A DNA stretch of 64,000 nucleotides from Metridium senile (Eukaryota; Cnidaria; Anthozoa; Actiniaria; Metridiidae), in the NCBI GenBank assembly GCA_949775045.1, contig OX459101.1, forward strand, positions 9,823,101 to 9,887,100. The letters run 5' to 3'. Both the position numbers and the translations under genes were made by a program. Positions within the stretch are counted from its first letter, which is position 1; each line of letters begins with the position of its first letter. Shown piece after piece: positions 34,444-46,694 of the stretch. The notes beneath the pieces were generated by a model. It had not been told where the DNA came from, did no database searches, and saw nothing but the letters and a program-made list of their open reading frames with translations.

Positions 34444-34989
34444 CTAATTAAAGTGGCTCAGACCCACACATAATACCCCTACATTAAATATTTTTAGCAA
34501 AGGTTTAAAGGTTTATTTGTTTTCCGCATACAAAAGTAAATACAAATACAAAGATAAGCTTAAATAAGTGGAGGGTGTAAGAGAGACTACCCAAAGCATT
34601 AAGTAAATCACTCTTGCACCCAAAAGATTGTTTGATAATTACTAGTAAACAGTGATGACGGTTACAGTACAACTCTAGATAAAATGAATGATAATATGCA
34701 ATTGTTGTACAAACGAATTGATGATTTACAAGAAATAAGTAGACATTTATAATTTTTCTTTAAAATGTGAAGATGAATTCTTAATGCAACTCTACTCACA
34801 TGTTGATTTTTACAGAGGGTTTAACCCAGTTAAAAACCCTCGTGGCACAGGAGAGAACAACACATCAAAACAAACTTAACTCAAATAAATCCACTACCGT
34901 ACCGCCGCGCTGCAGTCTGGACCAAAGCTGTAAAGGGCGCGCGCGGTAAACCTCTACGACGCCCATGCCGCCCATTTACAATAAACCAA
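34444..34989. other. no recognisable feature
   Basis: AT-rich, with a GC-richer patch (CCGCCGCGCTGCAG) at 34904-34960; no exon model could be supported. Confidence 0.45.
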
Positions 34990-35187
34990 TTTTCATCATT
35001 TTCATTTGAAATTGTGACAAAAGTGGCCTAAATAATTAAGACCATCTTTTGAAAATCCATTTTTCATAAAATTTTGGATAGGACAGTTTAATTTTTCTGG
35101 TAATTATGTTAGGGCCGTAAGTTAAAAAACTGTTAAAGGTTATTATGTATCCCTCGTTAAATAAAGTTATTGTATTGTATTGTATTG
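34990..35187 (+). mobile_element. retroelement 3' end with (ATTGT)n tail
   Basis: AATAAAGTTATTGTATTGTATTG closes a ~200-base segment lacking coding sequence. An AATAAA signal followed by a short simple-repeat tail is typical of LINE or LINE-dependent SINE 3' ends. The left edge is a guess. Confidence 0.5.
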
Positions 35188-35480
35188 AGCCATTTCTGAC
35201 TATAAGGCTTTGAAGATCTTGATGTGCAAATGATATGGCATCATCGGGTTAATTAATTAGGTATACAAAAACAGTTAGTCTGAAGTAGATTACAGATGGT
35301 CTTACATGTTTAAAGGATATTAGCTACAGTCTCAGTTGGCTTTATGACTTGCAACGATTTTTTTCTTTTTTTTTTCAAACAGCATATTACTTTCTATAAC
35401 TCACCCTGATGACGTCACATAGTGTATACACCTATTTCAATTAACGTTGTCCATCTGGAATGGTTGATCTATACTACTAA

Positions 35481-35761
35481 AGCCTGGTTTTCACTAGCGA
35501 CGCAACGCAAACGCAAGCGCAAGCACAAGCATGTGAAAACGAGACGTGAATAAGCGCAAGCGCAAACAAACTATTCACTAGTGCCACGCGCAAGCACAAG
35601 CGCAAATGCAAGAAAAAAGGACAATTTTTGATACCTTGCGCTTGCGCTTGCGCTTGCGCTTGTGCTTGCGCTTGCGTGGGCGGTTTTCACTACGAAATAA
35701 GGCCTCTTGTGCTTGCGCTTGCTTCTGCGCTTGCGCTTGCGTCGCTAGTGAAAACCAGGCT
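35481..35761. mobile_element. PIF/Harbinger-like MITE, AGCCTGGTTTTCACTAG ends
   Basis: A 281-bp element. AGCCTGGTTTTCACTAGCGA, CGCAACGCAAACGCAAGCGC is mirrored by GCGCTTGCGTCGCTAGTGAA, AACCAGGCT, with TAA at 35478-35480 and 35762-35764. The arms contain GCAAGC/GCTTGC hexamer repeats that form a strong hairpin. The alanine/cysteine-rich frame over it is an artefact. Confidence 0.88.
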
Positions 35762-35764
35762 TAA

Positions 35765-35875
35765 GTGTCACGAAGCTGGGCAACATACTGTACTCATGTT
35801 CATGTTCATTTATACTTTAGCAATACCTGTAAATTTAAAAAGGTCATGCAAATAAAGTTTATCTATCTACTAACC
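35765..35875 (+). mobile_element. retroelement 3' end with TATC tail
   Basis: AAAAAGGTCATGCAAATAAA then GTTTATCTATCTA: polyadenylation-like signal followed by a TATC tail. Body is short and non-coding. Confidence 0.4.
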
Positions 35876-36012
35876 AACTGAACTATACTTGTTTCTAATA
35901 GAAAGTTCTGAAATGCCCGTACGTTGAACTTTTACCTTGAGTTATAACATGTGATCGGCTTTTGCCCATGGACAATTTTGCCCAAAAACAGTCATACAAA
36001 AAAAACAAGCAA

Positions 36013-36445
36013 TCCTCCAAGACAGATTTAAGTAATGCACGTATAACCAACTCTATTGATTTTCATAGAATATAAATAATAATTGTAATAACGATCAGAT
36101 ATAAAAGTCAGTTATAGTTAATGCTAAACAAATATTAATGTAAGTCGAAGAGAAAACTCAAATATTATTTAAGTAGCAAATGTATATATCCTCCAAGAAA
36201 GATGTCACGTATAACCAACTCTATTGATTTTCATAGAATATAAATAATAATTGTAATAACGATCAGATATAAAAGTCAGTTATAGTTAATGCTAAACAAA
36301 TATTAATGTAAGTCGAAGAGAAAACTCAAATATTATTTAAGTAGCAAATGTATATATCCTCCAAGAAAGATGTCACGTATAACCAACTCTATTGATTTTC
36401 ATAGTATATCAGTAATAATTGTAATAACGATCAGATATAAAAGTA
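36013..36445. repeat. ~168-bp tandem repeat, two full copies and a third partial
   Basis: TCCTCCAAGA begins copies at 36013, 36189 and 36357. Shared blocks are CACGTATAACCAACTCTATT, GATTTTCATAGAATATAAAT and AATAACGATCAGATATAAAA. Copies 1 and 2 are nearly identical; the third breaks off at the TIR of the next element. Confidence 0.9.
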
Positions 36446-36602
36446 TATAGTTACTATTCACCACCCTGCCCCATTGTTTTCTCTCTTGCACAGTAATCGG
36501 CGGTTTCTTGTGTTTTTGAATATAATAAAAATAGGCTTACCAAACTTTCACGCTGGGCTGGCAGTGTACTGAAATCGGCGTTTTTAAGCGTGATTTTGAA
36601 TA

Positions 36603-37137
36603 ACTTTTTATAGTTAGGTCCGATCAACTTCAAATTTTATATGTGAAGAGTACACACCCAAAGAAAATAATTCTTCTTTTCACTTTTACAAATGTTACGA
36701 TTTTTGGCGGGAAAATAACGTCATCAATTTTAGAGGAAAATCTAAAATGAGGGTAATGCAAAATTTTAAAATGCGCATTTGAAAGAACTCATTGAGATAC
36801 GTTCAAAACCGAAGAGATAATAGTCAAAGTCAAATTTAATCTAAAGTTATAATTTTTTGAATGTAAAATAGAAAACATTTCTAAACTTCAAAAATCATAT
36901 ATTTTGATTAAATTTGACTTTGACTGTTATCTCTTCGGTTTTGAACATATCTCAATGAGTTCTTTCAAATGCGCATTTTAAAATTTTGCATAACCCTCTA
37001 TTTCAATTTCCCACTAAAATTGGTGACGTCATTTTCCCGCCAAAAATCGTAACATTTGTAAAAGTGAAAAGAAGAAAATTTTTCTTTTGGTGTTTACTTT
37101 TCACATGTAAAACTTCAAGTTGATCGGACTTAACTAT
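36603..37137. repeat. giant hairpin, ~235-bp arms
   Basis: The left arm holds TCCGATCAACTTCAAATTTT, TTTGGCGGGAAAATAACGTC, AAATGCGCATTTGAAAGAAC and ACCGAAGAGATAATAGTCAA. The right arm gives these in complement and reverse order (TTGACTGTTATCTCTTCGGT, GTTCTTTCAAATGCGCATTT, GACGTCATTTTCCCGCCAAA, AACTTCAAGTTGATCGGA). The loop is about 65 bases. A transcript through it would form a long, nearly perfect double strand. Confidence 0.88.
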
Positions 37138-37224
37138 AAATCATTTTGTTTTTTACTCGACAAGGGACTGGAACCAATATTATGTTAGTACTCTGCTGAA
37201 TGCAAGGCATTGTGGGCACAACTT

Positions 37225-37372
37225 AAACTTGTCAAGGAAAACTTGTTCATCATCTACACGAGCAAGGAAACCTTGTCAATATAAAATTGTCAAGGAAATC
37301 TTGCTGATCGTCTACACGAGCAATGAAAATTGTCAAGGATACTTGTCAAGGAAAAATTGCTCGTGTCAACGC
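37225..37372. repeat. CTTGTCAAGGAAA / CTACACGAGCAA repeat
   Basis: Four to five alternating copies of TTGTCAAGGAAA.CTTG and ATCGTCTACACGAGCAA.GAAA within about 150 bases. Confidence 0.75.
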
Positions 37373-37539
37373 CGCTTAATTAGTTATAATATTATCAGCC
37401 AATGAAAATGTAATAATCATTCAATAGCCTGTCCCATTATTGTTCTCTTTGTTGCATAATAATCAGCGGTTTCTTGTCTCTTTGAATATAATAACAATAG
37501 GCTTACCAAACTCTAATTAGTTATAATTTCATCAATTCT

Positions 37540-37720
37540 ATTTAGAGGAATGCTAATGAACTTGATGACATTAAACGTGTTTTTGTTGCAAGTTTTCCAT
37601 CGGTTGCCTGGGTAGCATAATGGCTTAAAGCGCGGATACAGCAATGCAGAAGGTCTCGGTTCGAATCCTGGCATTGGTACTCAAAGTCTTTTTTCACCAA
37701 AAATCGCTATCTAGTAAATT
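37540..37720 (+). mobile_element. tRNA-related SINE, plus-strand copy
   Basis: Contains a tRNA-like core with A-box-like GGGTAGCATAATGG and perfect B box GGTTCGAATCC (37665-37675 region), within a longer unit that begins AGGAATGCTAATGAACTTGA and ends near CACCAAAAATC. The same head, core and tail are present on the minus strand at 40080-40275. The stems are imperfect, so this is not a functional tRNA gene. Confidence 0.75.
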
Positions 37721-37794
37721 ATTTAATGAATTATAAGTCTGATGATGCTTACTAGAATGGAAATTATTAGTTATACACACTTAACAAAACACAC

Positions 37795-37865
37795 TGCAAT
37801 ATGTTTGATATTGCAGAGTGCGAACTGCAATATGTTTGATATTGCAGAGTGCGAACTGCAACATA
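37795..37865. repeat. 30-bp palindromic tandem repeat
   Basis: ACTGCAATATGTTTGATATTGC, each copy a small palindrome (CTGCAATAT..ATATTGCAG), two exact copies and a third start. Confidence 0.85.
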
Positions 37866-38322
37866 ACTAAATATCTTTGCTTTCAGACGCGGGTACTCAG
37901 CAATCAGTGATTTAGTGCAGAGAGAGAACAATGGGGTAGGGTGGTGAATAGTAACTATATATATATATCATTACCTTTGCATGTTCACTCGCAAAATATA
38001 CTGAGTCCAAATTAAAGACAGCGATTACAAGAATACGTTTAAAAGAATAAAGATTATCCGCTTTATTTCAAGAGCGCGCTTGAAATTTTTGATATTCATT
38101 CCTTAAAGAATTCAACATTCTTAACTGTCAATTCTTTTAACTGATAATGAGATAATTTCAACTTACAATCATCAGAGATATTCGTGAGCTTGGTGTTCAA
38201 ATGGAACTGGCTTTCATGCTTGTAGTTCCCCTTTCGCTGCCACAGACAAATATCCAAGGCACTATACACTTATTTCAAAAAAATGCTGACAAAGTCAACG
38301 GTGATTGGCTAACGGCGATTGC

Positions 38323-38405
38323 CAACCTCGTTCGCAGGGCCCTTTCCCTTCGCTTTTGGGTGGGGCGGGAAAAAGCGAAGAGAGATGGCCCTGGGAACGA
38401 GGTTG
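38323..38405. mobile_element. MULE-like foldback, perfect 9-bp duplication
   Basis: An 83-bp foldback: CAACCTCGTTCGCAGGGCC mirrored by GGCCCTGGGAACGAGGTTG, with inner arms CCCTTCGCTTTT / AAAAAGCGAAGAG. It is flanked by GGCGATTGC at 38314-38322 and 38406-38414. Confidence 0.88.
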
Positions 38406-38782
38406 GGCGATTGCACGACCGAAAGGAGTTGTGGTTACGCATACAACATCCTAGTGTATTTCTGGATTCCTAAGCACAGTTTCATCAATTTTAAGCTCTT
38501 CTTTCGTTTTCAGTCACCAAAGATAATAAATAATCAATATCAAAGACCCACAGTTCATAGCGGTCGTGCAATCGCCGTTCGCCATTTACCGTCCACTCCG
38601 TCAACCATTTTTGAAATAGGTGTATTAATTTTGATTCACAGCAGCGAATAATCAATTTTTAAAACATCAAGTAGTCTTAGCGTCTGCGTTCGTTGATTAT
38701 GCGGTTTTATCTCAATACCGCTCGACGCAATTAACGCCTCGCAGTAGTAACAAAAATAAATGATACATCGAGTATACAACTA

Positions 38783-39043
38783 CAGTGGTGCCTTTATTAA
38801 GCGATCGCCCTCGGGACTTGTGGCCGCTTAATAGAGGTTGGCCGCTGAATAGAGGTATAGAATATATATATAGGAATAGATTTGGGACTTTTTATTGTGG
38901 ATGCCTAATAAAGTACAGTGATACCTCTATTAAGCGATCGCCCTCGGGACTTTCCAAAGTGGCAGCTTAATAGAGGTTGGCCACTGAATAGAGGTATAGA
39001 ATATATATAGGAATAGATTTGGGACTTTTTATTGTGGTAAAAA
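38783..39043. mobile_element. two tandem half-copies of the CAGTGG pogo-like MITE
   Basis: Two consecutive ~130-bp segments (38783-38914 and 38916-39043) each start TACAGTG(G/A)T.CCT, contain GCGATCGCCCTCGGGACTT, TAATAGAGGTTGGCC and GAATAGATTTGGGACTTTTT, and stop near TTATTGTGG. Each corresponds to one half of an element like 30792-30968 in inverted order. The true right terminus is missing. Confidence 0.75.
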
Positions 39044-39044
39044 A

Positions 39045-39302
39045 TGTACTGAATACTACTTCATTCTGAATAGTGCATTGCAAGACCGAAATACATTTTG
39101 GGACAGGCAATATTGTTCAATAAAAAATAGATAATAATTAGTTATTATATTCTTTTGTGCACTCCATTCAAAACAATATACAAGCTAGTTAAGGGGAGTA
39201 AATATCGCTGTATTTTTATTTTTCATTAAAATTAATAAGACCCACAATGCCCTTTGGTCTTACCCACAATGCCATCTGGTCTTGGAATGCACTATTCATT
39301 AT
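39045..39302. mobile_element. MITE with GAATAGTGCATT ends, copy 1
   Basis: CTGAATAGTGCATTGCAAGA, CCGAAATACATTTTGGG at the left and CCCACAATGCC..TGGTCTT, GGAATGCACTATTC at the right. The middle has CAAAACAATATACAAGCTAG. An inverted copy lies at 46695-46945. Confidence 0.75.
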
Positions 39303-39960
39303 TCGACGTTTTTTTTAAAATAGCTGTACATATACTGATGGTTAGATATATGTTGGTCTGATCCATACACATACTGATGTTTCTTACCTTCGAATGATTT
39401 ATTCGCCGCGTGGTCCGCATGGATTCAGATTAAAACTAGACGCTCTATGAGCGTGAAGTCGGGCTAGTCATAAAATCAACACAGGAGGCTAAACAATTCT
39501 ACTTTGGGCTTCCTGTGTTCGTTCCCAAAGCATCATGGGGGCCTATACGCGACATGACAGATAGATACATAGATTGACTAAAAGTAAACCTTGAGTCGAG
39601 CCTTCTAGCCCGACTAATAAGGGTTTAGCTTTCAGGCCGCAGAGGTACAAGGGCAGCCGTGACGAGAGGTTATTTTAAAACTGGTTTGTTACATTATTTA
39701 TAAACAAGTGAGCACAGAGTCGGTTTATAATTAAACACTGTGTGGTATCTCAATGATAGTGGTATTGGTTATGGCATTTATTTCGGGTAGCTAATAAGAA
39801 AAATTAGTTAAATCGTATTAAAAACTCATTAATAATTCATGACCATTTTGTCCAATCCGATGCTCCTCTCTGGTCACGAGGAAAGCATTTTATACCGCAT
39901 AATCTACGTTTGAAACGCGGAGGGATGATGGTGTAGAATAGAAGAACAAATGGAATGCAA
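39303..39960. other. unassigned; probable decayed mobile DNA
   Basis: GTCGGGCTAG (39457) and CTAGCCCGAC (39610) form an inverted pair about 150 bases apart, and GGGCTTCCTGTGTT (39508) is shared with the MULE-like elements at 3565 and 49082. Boundaries cannot be placed. Confidence 0.4.
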
Positions 39961-39962
39961 AT

Positions 39963-40019
39963 GAACATGAAGCATTAATATATAATGGCACATGTGTCAT
40001 TATATGATGCTTCATGTCC
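39963..40019. repeat. small inverted repeat
   Basis: ACATGAAGCAT..ATATAATG and CATTATATGATGCTTCATGT enclose GCACATGTGT. About 20-bp arms. Confidence 0.75.
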
Positions 40020-40079
40020 ATAATTCAGATATTACCCTTCCCCCCATCCCCCATCTCTACTGACGAGTGTACATCAGAC

Positions 40080-40275
40080 TTAGAAATAATTTACTTTTAG
40101 ATTTTTGGCGAAAAAAGTATTTGATCATGAGTGCCAATGCCAGGATTCGAACCGAGACCTTCTGCTTGGTTGTATCCGAGCTTTGAACCATTATGCCACT
40201 GAAGCAATCGATAAAAAGTTTGCAACGAAATGTCATCAAGTTCATTAGCATTCAAGTTGGTTAGCATTCCTCTAT
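40080..40275 (-). mobile_element. tRNA-related SINE, minus-strand copy
   Basis: The complement of GGATTCGAACC gives the B box, with CATTATGCCACTGAAGC supplying the A-box region. The head (CATTCCTCTATTA, GTTCATTAGCATTC) and tail match the plus-strand copy at 37540-37720. Confidence 0.75.
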
Positions 40276-40400
40276 TATTAGTGTAGATCAATTCCCAAAT
40301 GCAAACAACCTTCGGTTTTCTTTTGTTTCATCGATATTGGACAAAATGGTCATGAATTACTAATGAGTTTTTTAAGCCGTTCAGTAAACTCGCAGAACTT

Positions 40401-40459
40401 GTTTTATCAGGTTTAAAATCCCTTGGGCTTCGCCCTCGGGATTTTAAACCTGATAAAAC
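40401..40459. repeat. perfect 22-bp-stem hairpin
   Basis: GTTTTATCAGGTTTAAAATC.. mirrored by GATTTTAAACCTGATAAAAC around a loop that is itself paired (GGGC.TTCGCCC). No flanking duplication is evident. Confidence 0.85.
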
Positions 40460-40489
40460 ACTCCTGCTCGTTTATTAAACTATACATAA

Positions 40490-40560
40490 TCATCGTAATA
40501 ATAACGATAGCGATAATGATAATTAAAACGATTAGGACAATGATAACGATAATAACAATA
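40490..40560. repeat. degenerate GATAAT/ATAACG microsatellite flanking R4-like element 1
   Basis: CGTAATAATAACGATAGCGA, TAATGATAA words. The same kind of sequence lies on the far side of element 2 (45173-45290), suggesting both elements entered one microsatellite. Confidence 0.75.
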
Positions 40561-43300
40561 ATTTTTTTTTTTTTTTTAAATAATATAATAATTTTATTTC
40601 ACAATAATATAAAAATATATAAAACTATCTAAAAAATTTACAATTTCGATTATATATAAATATACAAATTACAATGCATTCAATTTATAAAAAGGATCAT
40701 CTAAGAATGTTTAACTAAATATATACACTATTACAAATCTAATTCTGATCAAATTAATACAAACAAATAATACAGATAATAATAATAATAATATAAAAAG
40801 ATAGAAAAATAAATAAAAGTCTAGCTTATTCGGGCAATAGCATTATCGAGGGAGATGTCTACATTTGTTGTATCAACTGTTCTTCTTATAGACCTTGATC
40901 CTCTAAGACATAGCAGAGCAGAACGTATAAGTGCAAAGGAAACTTTGGCCCTAACCCATGACATCGTATTAGCATAGCTCTCTCCCTTCTTAATCGATAA
41001 TAATTCAGCTAAGCGTTTATGGTAAGTCTTGCACTCAGTGCCCATTCCACCTGTTGTACTGAACACTAAAGGCGTAAAAGTTCCTTGCTCCACCTCCATG
41101 ACCCTGTTGGCATATTTGCGTTTCTTCTCATTCTCATGCTGCCTGTAGACTTGCTCAGGTGTCTGCTCACGGTAGGAGTCTGCATAAGGGTGGCATACCC
41201 GGACATCAAAGTATACAGACCTCTGTCGCTCCCAGAAACCTTTGGCGTGGATGTCAAGACCGGCGTCGGGGGATCTGTTCGCACCCCTGTTCAAAGTCTC
41301 TCCGGTTATCTGCTGAAGAACCGGCTCCACCTCTACATCCTTGCACACTGTGCTCAGCAGCTCTGCTTCCAGATCACGAAGCTCATTGTGACGTTGTATC
41401 ACGAAGCCGCCCCTCCTACAGATCATCGCATGCGCATGGTCGACATCAAATATATAACCACAGATGCACGTCTTCGGTATGTCGGAGATTTCCCAATTAT
41501 ATCTCATCTTGATGGCGTCTCTAAATTCTCGTTTGTTTAGATCGTAACCCAGATCTTTTATGGGTATTACAGTTAACCAGCTCGAAGCGCCTTTTTCCGA
41601 CGTTAGTTCTATCGCTCTCAGAGATCTCGGTGTTAGATTGTTCTTGACCATCTCTTGTGTCTCCTTTAGAAGCTCGTTTTTCCTAGCTCCTGCCTGTAGT
41701 TTAGCAGAGCGCATATCTGCCTCATCTGGAGGTTGATGGTCTTGAGTCACAATGCGTTTTACCAGGGGTTCAGTGATGGTAACAGAGGCCTGGTATTCTA
41801 GAGATGACGATTCTGTTGGATTTGCGATACCCAGTCCGCCCATACGTACTGGGAGTGCAAGCAAGCCACGTTCGTCTGTAGTAACTTGATGCTCTGTGAT
41901 GGCGGGAATCAGAACTTCAGTTAACGCACGCTCAAGTGGCTCAAGCAAGTCGGTAATATCAGGAAGTGTCCTTAAAAAATAGGTCCAGCGGTGACGTAGA
42001 CCAGCGGTAAAGGCAGCGTAACTCGCCTGAGGTTGGGATATGGCGAACTCTGCAAGCTTGCTGATTTGGCGAACCCAGTCCTCAACTTTCTCTTCAACAT
42101 ATTCCTCTAGGAAAGACCTAGATCCGAGGACTGCTCCAAGGTGCTTGTGGCCTTCAGAAGTGATGTTGATCGCAGTATCACCAAACACCTTTCTTGCAGC
42201 GTTCTCTCTCTCGGGCTTGGTGATTAACCAGCATTTCTTCGCGTTAGGGAAGTATCCTAATGCTGGTCAACTTTTGGAAAGATCGTCCCACCACTTTTTG
42301 ACGTCATCAAGCGAGCCGCTACCAGTTGCGTCATTCGCGAACCAGCACTGTTTGGTTGAGCTTGATAGTTGTAATCGTGTGATAAGTGGCTGAAGACTAA
42401 TGGCGTACAGGCTCATAGCAAGCGGATCACCCTGCGTGGTGCCTTCAACAGATCGTAATTCTTGCCCGCCGAGAACAAAAGGCCGAGCGGGTTATCTGTA
42501 GGTATTAATTGCATACGTAGCTACGGTTGGGCATAACACTCTGATATTGTGTAATGCTGCGGATCTGTTCAGAGCATTAAAAGCATTAGAGGCGTCGATC
42601 AGTAGGACGGCATCTGTTTCATCTGCTTCAAAGATGTTACGCATTGCATGAATTGCAGCTTCGTTTCCACTTTTTAGCCCAGCGCATACTTGAAGTGAGC
42701 CACTTGCGTCGATGACATCAGATTTAGTTACTCTTGTCACGCACTTCCCAATAATCCTACGAAGGACTTCGCCAACTCCGATTGGTCGGACCGCGCCCTC
42801 TCCTTTATCGAGTGGTATTAAGCGGTTAGATAATAATGCCTCGATACTGCTGGGATCAATGTACTCCGTACATAATCTTCTGGCCATTACAGCGACAGCG
42901 TTACAAAGATCTGTGCCTGACCTCTTGAAGGATTCGCAGGCAAGCAGTCTCCTAAATACATTTGCATGTACCCTGAACCCTTGGTCCTGAGCGCGGCATC
43001 TCGAACCATTTCACCGTCAATTTCCTGAAACATCGTGTCTGGGACGTCTTCGATCGGTCCAAAAAGTAAGGATCCTAGGCGGGCTTCCTGTGCGTCGGGG
43101 TGCTTTTCCTTGAGTTGCATCATGACGTCATCACTTAAAGGGAGAATCCCTCCCCCGTTGTCATCACTGAGATATCGCAGGGCAGAATGAATTTGCCCTC
43201 TCATGACAAGATTAGCAAACACAGCTTTATTGGGTGGTTCAGTTCTTTTAGAATTAATAAGACGTCTTTGAATCATCCGCCCTTCTCGCAATAAGGTATC
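40561..43300 (-). mobile_element. R4/Dong-like non-LTR retrotransposon, element 1
   Basis: Minus-strand element whose 3' end has AATAAA followed by a 15-17-base poly(A) (plus-strand T run at 40562-40577) and whose 5' end abuts a TAA-type microsatellite at 43301. The coding remnant is described separately. Insertion in TAA repeats is known for Dong of the R4 clade; clade assignment here rests on that and on the restriction-like endonuclease type. Confidence 0.8.
40821..43294 (-). pseudogene. element 1 ORF: reverse transcriptase plus restriction-like endonuclease, broken
   Basis: Reading leftwards, an N-terminal region (43294-~42975; [20 protein letters not shown]) leads to reverse-transcriptase blocks [31 protein letters not shown] (motif A) and [11 protein letters not shown] (motif B). 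The C-terminus has [17 protein letters not shown] and GGFVIQRHN, a zinc-binding motif. [14 protein letters not shown] then matches the PD..D core of R2/R4-type restriction-like endonucleases, and the end is [10 protein letters not shown]. Damage: a frameshift near 42970, TAA at 42492-42494, TGA at 42267-42269, and motif C reads FAND instead of (F/Y)ADD. The 3' two thirds after 42266 is open to a TAG at 40821-40823. The element cannot be autonomous. Confidence 0.85.

Positions 43301-43391
<91 letters not shown>
43301..43391. repeat. (ATA)n/(TAA)n microsatellite between the two elements
   Basis: About 90 bases of perfect TAA-type repeat, translating as poly-Tyr in one frame. It separates the 3' end of element 2 from the 5' end of element 1. 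Confidence 0.97.
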
Positions 43392-45173
<1,782 letters not shown>

Positions 45174-45365
45174 CATTATAGCGATAATCGGATAACGATA
45201 CTTAAAAAGATATTGATTAGATAATGATAATGATAATCATCATAGCGATAATGATAATGATACTTAAAAAGATATAATAACGATAATGATACACCATATG
45301 CAAGGTTTGTTTTTATTACATAGATAAACAAACGATTTTACATGTACACAAGTGCTAGTGTTTTA

Positions 45366-45469
45366 GGCCTGCTTCAAACGTCGCATCTCACGTCTCGAAT
45401 CTAATTTAATAGGTTTTGTTCATTTGAATTAGATTCGGCACATGTCAGATGCGACGTTTGAACTAGGCC
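45366..45469. mobile_element. PIF/Harbinger-like MITE, GGCCTGCTTCAAACG ends
   Basis: A 104-bp element. GGCCTGCTTCAAACGTCGCA, TCTCACGTCTCGAATCTAAT is mirrored by ATTAGATTCGGCACATGTCA, GATGCGACGTTTGAACTAGG, CC, with TTA at 45363-45365 and 45470-45472. A diverged copy is at 48978-49250. Confidence 0.9.
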
Positions 45470-45545
45470 TTAGTTGAATTAACGGGTTTTAATTTATTTA
45501 ACAATTATTCACTCAAACTAGACTGCAAAACAGTACGTACTCTTA

Positions 45546-45740
45546 CGAGAAAACACCGAGAAAACGAGTAGAAGATTGACGTTACTATAGGAACGACTTG
45601 CAAGCAATGGGGAGAGAGGACGAGGCGCGGCTAGTCCGTCACCGTCTCTACTCCAATCTTGTAACCAGAGCCTGTGTTCCTCGACGCTTACCAATCAAAA
45701 TTGGATAAAAAGTCCGTTTTCCCGGTGTTTTCGGTTTTTC
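45546..45740. mobile_element. probable inverted-repeat element
   Basis: GAGAAAACACCGAGAAAACG near 45548 is mirrored by CGTTTTCCCGGTGTTTTC near 45714. The interior has a GC-richer centre (GGGGAGAGAGGACGAGGCGC). Ends not fixed. Confidence 0.5.
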
Positions 45741-45927
45741 GGCGCTTTCCTAGAGGAATGCAACTTCAATCAAAATTCATCTCGTTTCCTCTGCGATTTC
45801 GCGTTAAAATAGAGATTGTTTTGCAGTTTACATCCAAACAATTCAAAGACGATCTTTTCTTTTTCTTTCTTTCTTGTTCGTTGTCGTTTTTTTTTAAAGA
45901 TTAAACACCTTAATAGTGACACTCAAT

Positions 45928-46455
45928 CCCCGGGGGAACTCCCTTATCAAAGTAGCAGTGGTGATCGGCGTTTGTGATTAAAAAATTGAGGTACGCAACG
46001 ATTAAAAGAACTATTGAAGTCTTGAACTGTACGATTGAGTGCGATGTTCTTGGCACTAAGTTTATTGTAGTAGCAAAGTCAAGTAAACACGACTTTAAAA
46101 GATACGGAGTCAAGTTGCATGCGCAGCGCATGAATGACGTCACAAAAATGGAGACAAAGGCCTAACTCGAACAGACAAACTTTTTAACTTTCAGCAGACT
46201 ATTTTCAATGCCGATCGAAACAAATCTTTGTTAAATCACGTCGTTATTCTAATTTCAGCAGGAAATGACAAGATCGGTTCATATATTACTCAACACGGAA
46301 AAACTGAACACAATGTTTGTCCGAGTCTTGGAGCTATTTTTAGCATTCATGCGCTGCGCTATTGACTTGTGAGTGAGAACGGTACACACAGGAAATATTT
46401 TCAACACTAAAAGGCGCGCTTATCACCCCCAGCCTTCCATAAAGGTCCCCCGGGC
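45928..46455. mobile_element. hAT-like element, 8-bp duplication
   Basis: A 528-bp element starting CCCCGGGGGAACTCCCTTAT, with GTGGTGATCGGCG further in, and ending TCACCCCCAGCC..GGTCCCCCGGGC. It is flanked by CACTCAAT at 45920-45927 and 46456-46463. Short frames on both strands match no protein I recognise, so it is non-autonomous. Confidence 0.85.
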
Positions 46456-46479
46456 CACTCAATTAACTAAGGAAATAAA

Positions 46480-46635
46480 ACATTCTCACTAACCAGCTTA
46501 TCATATGCAAAAGCCCGGAAAGCCTCACTTTGACTTAATAAAACAAAAGCACCATATATATAATGAAGTCACTCTTTTCAATGAGTCAGAGTGAGGTGAG
46601 GCTTCCCGGGCATTTGCGTATGATTAGCTTCCTTG
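46480..46635. mobile_element. inverted-repeat MITE
   Basis: AGCTTATCATATGCAAAAGC, CCGGAAAGCCTCACTTTGAC is mirrored by GTCAGAGTGAGGTGAGGCTT, CCCGGGCATTTGCGTATGAT, TAGCTT. About 45-bp arms around a 45-base centre. Confidence 0.75.
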
Positions 46636-46694
46636 TGAGCAAGGTCTATGGGCGTAGGTCGGTCAAAAAGACTGATTGTTTACAGCTGTTTCAA

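Larger units (their letters stand above)
36450..37964. mobile_element. composite 1.5-kb inverted-repeat element
   Basis: The outer left end ATAGTTACTATTCACCACCC, TGCCCCATTGTTTTCTCTC is mirrored at 37917-37964 by GAGAGAACAATGGGGTAGGG, TGGTGAATAGTAACTAT. An additional internal copy of the left-end block (TCCCATTATTGTTCTC, AATCAGCGGTTTCTTGT, GAATATAATAACAATAGGCT) lies at 37427-37512. It contains a giant hairpin (36603-37137), a CTTGTCAAGGAAA repeat (37225-37372) and a tRNA-related SINE (37540-37720). No coding sequence was recognised. Confidence 0.65.

Noticed and set aside
37612..37682. Functional tRNA gene with perfect B box
   Set aside because: Stems are imperfect and the same core with the same flanks occurs at 40140-40210, so it is a SINE-like repeat.
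40401..40459. Bacterial-style intrinsic terminator
   Set aside because: A perfect stem with a small loop, but in an animal nuclear context with no upstream gene; it is treated as a foldback repeat.
41085..41540. 151- and 117-codon plus-strand frames
   Set aside because: Antisense shadows of the R4-like endonuclease coding region.
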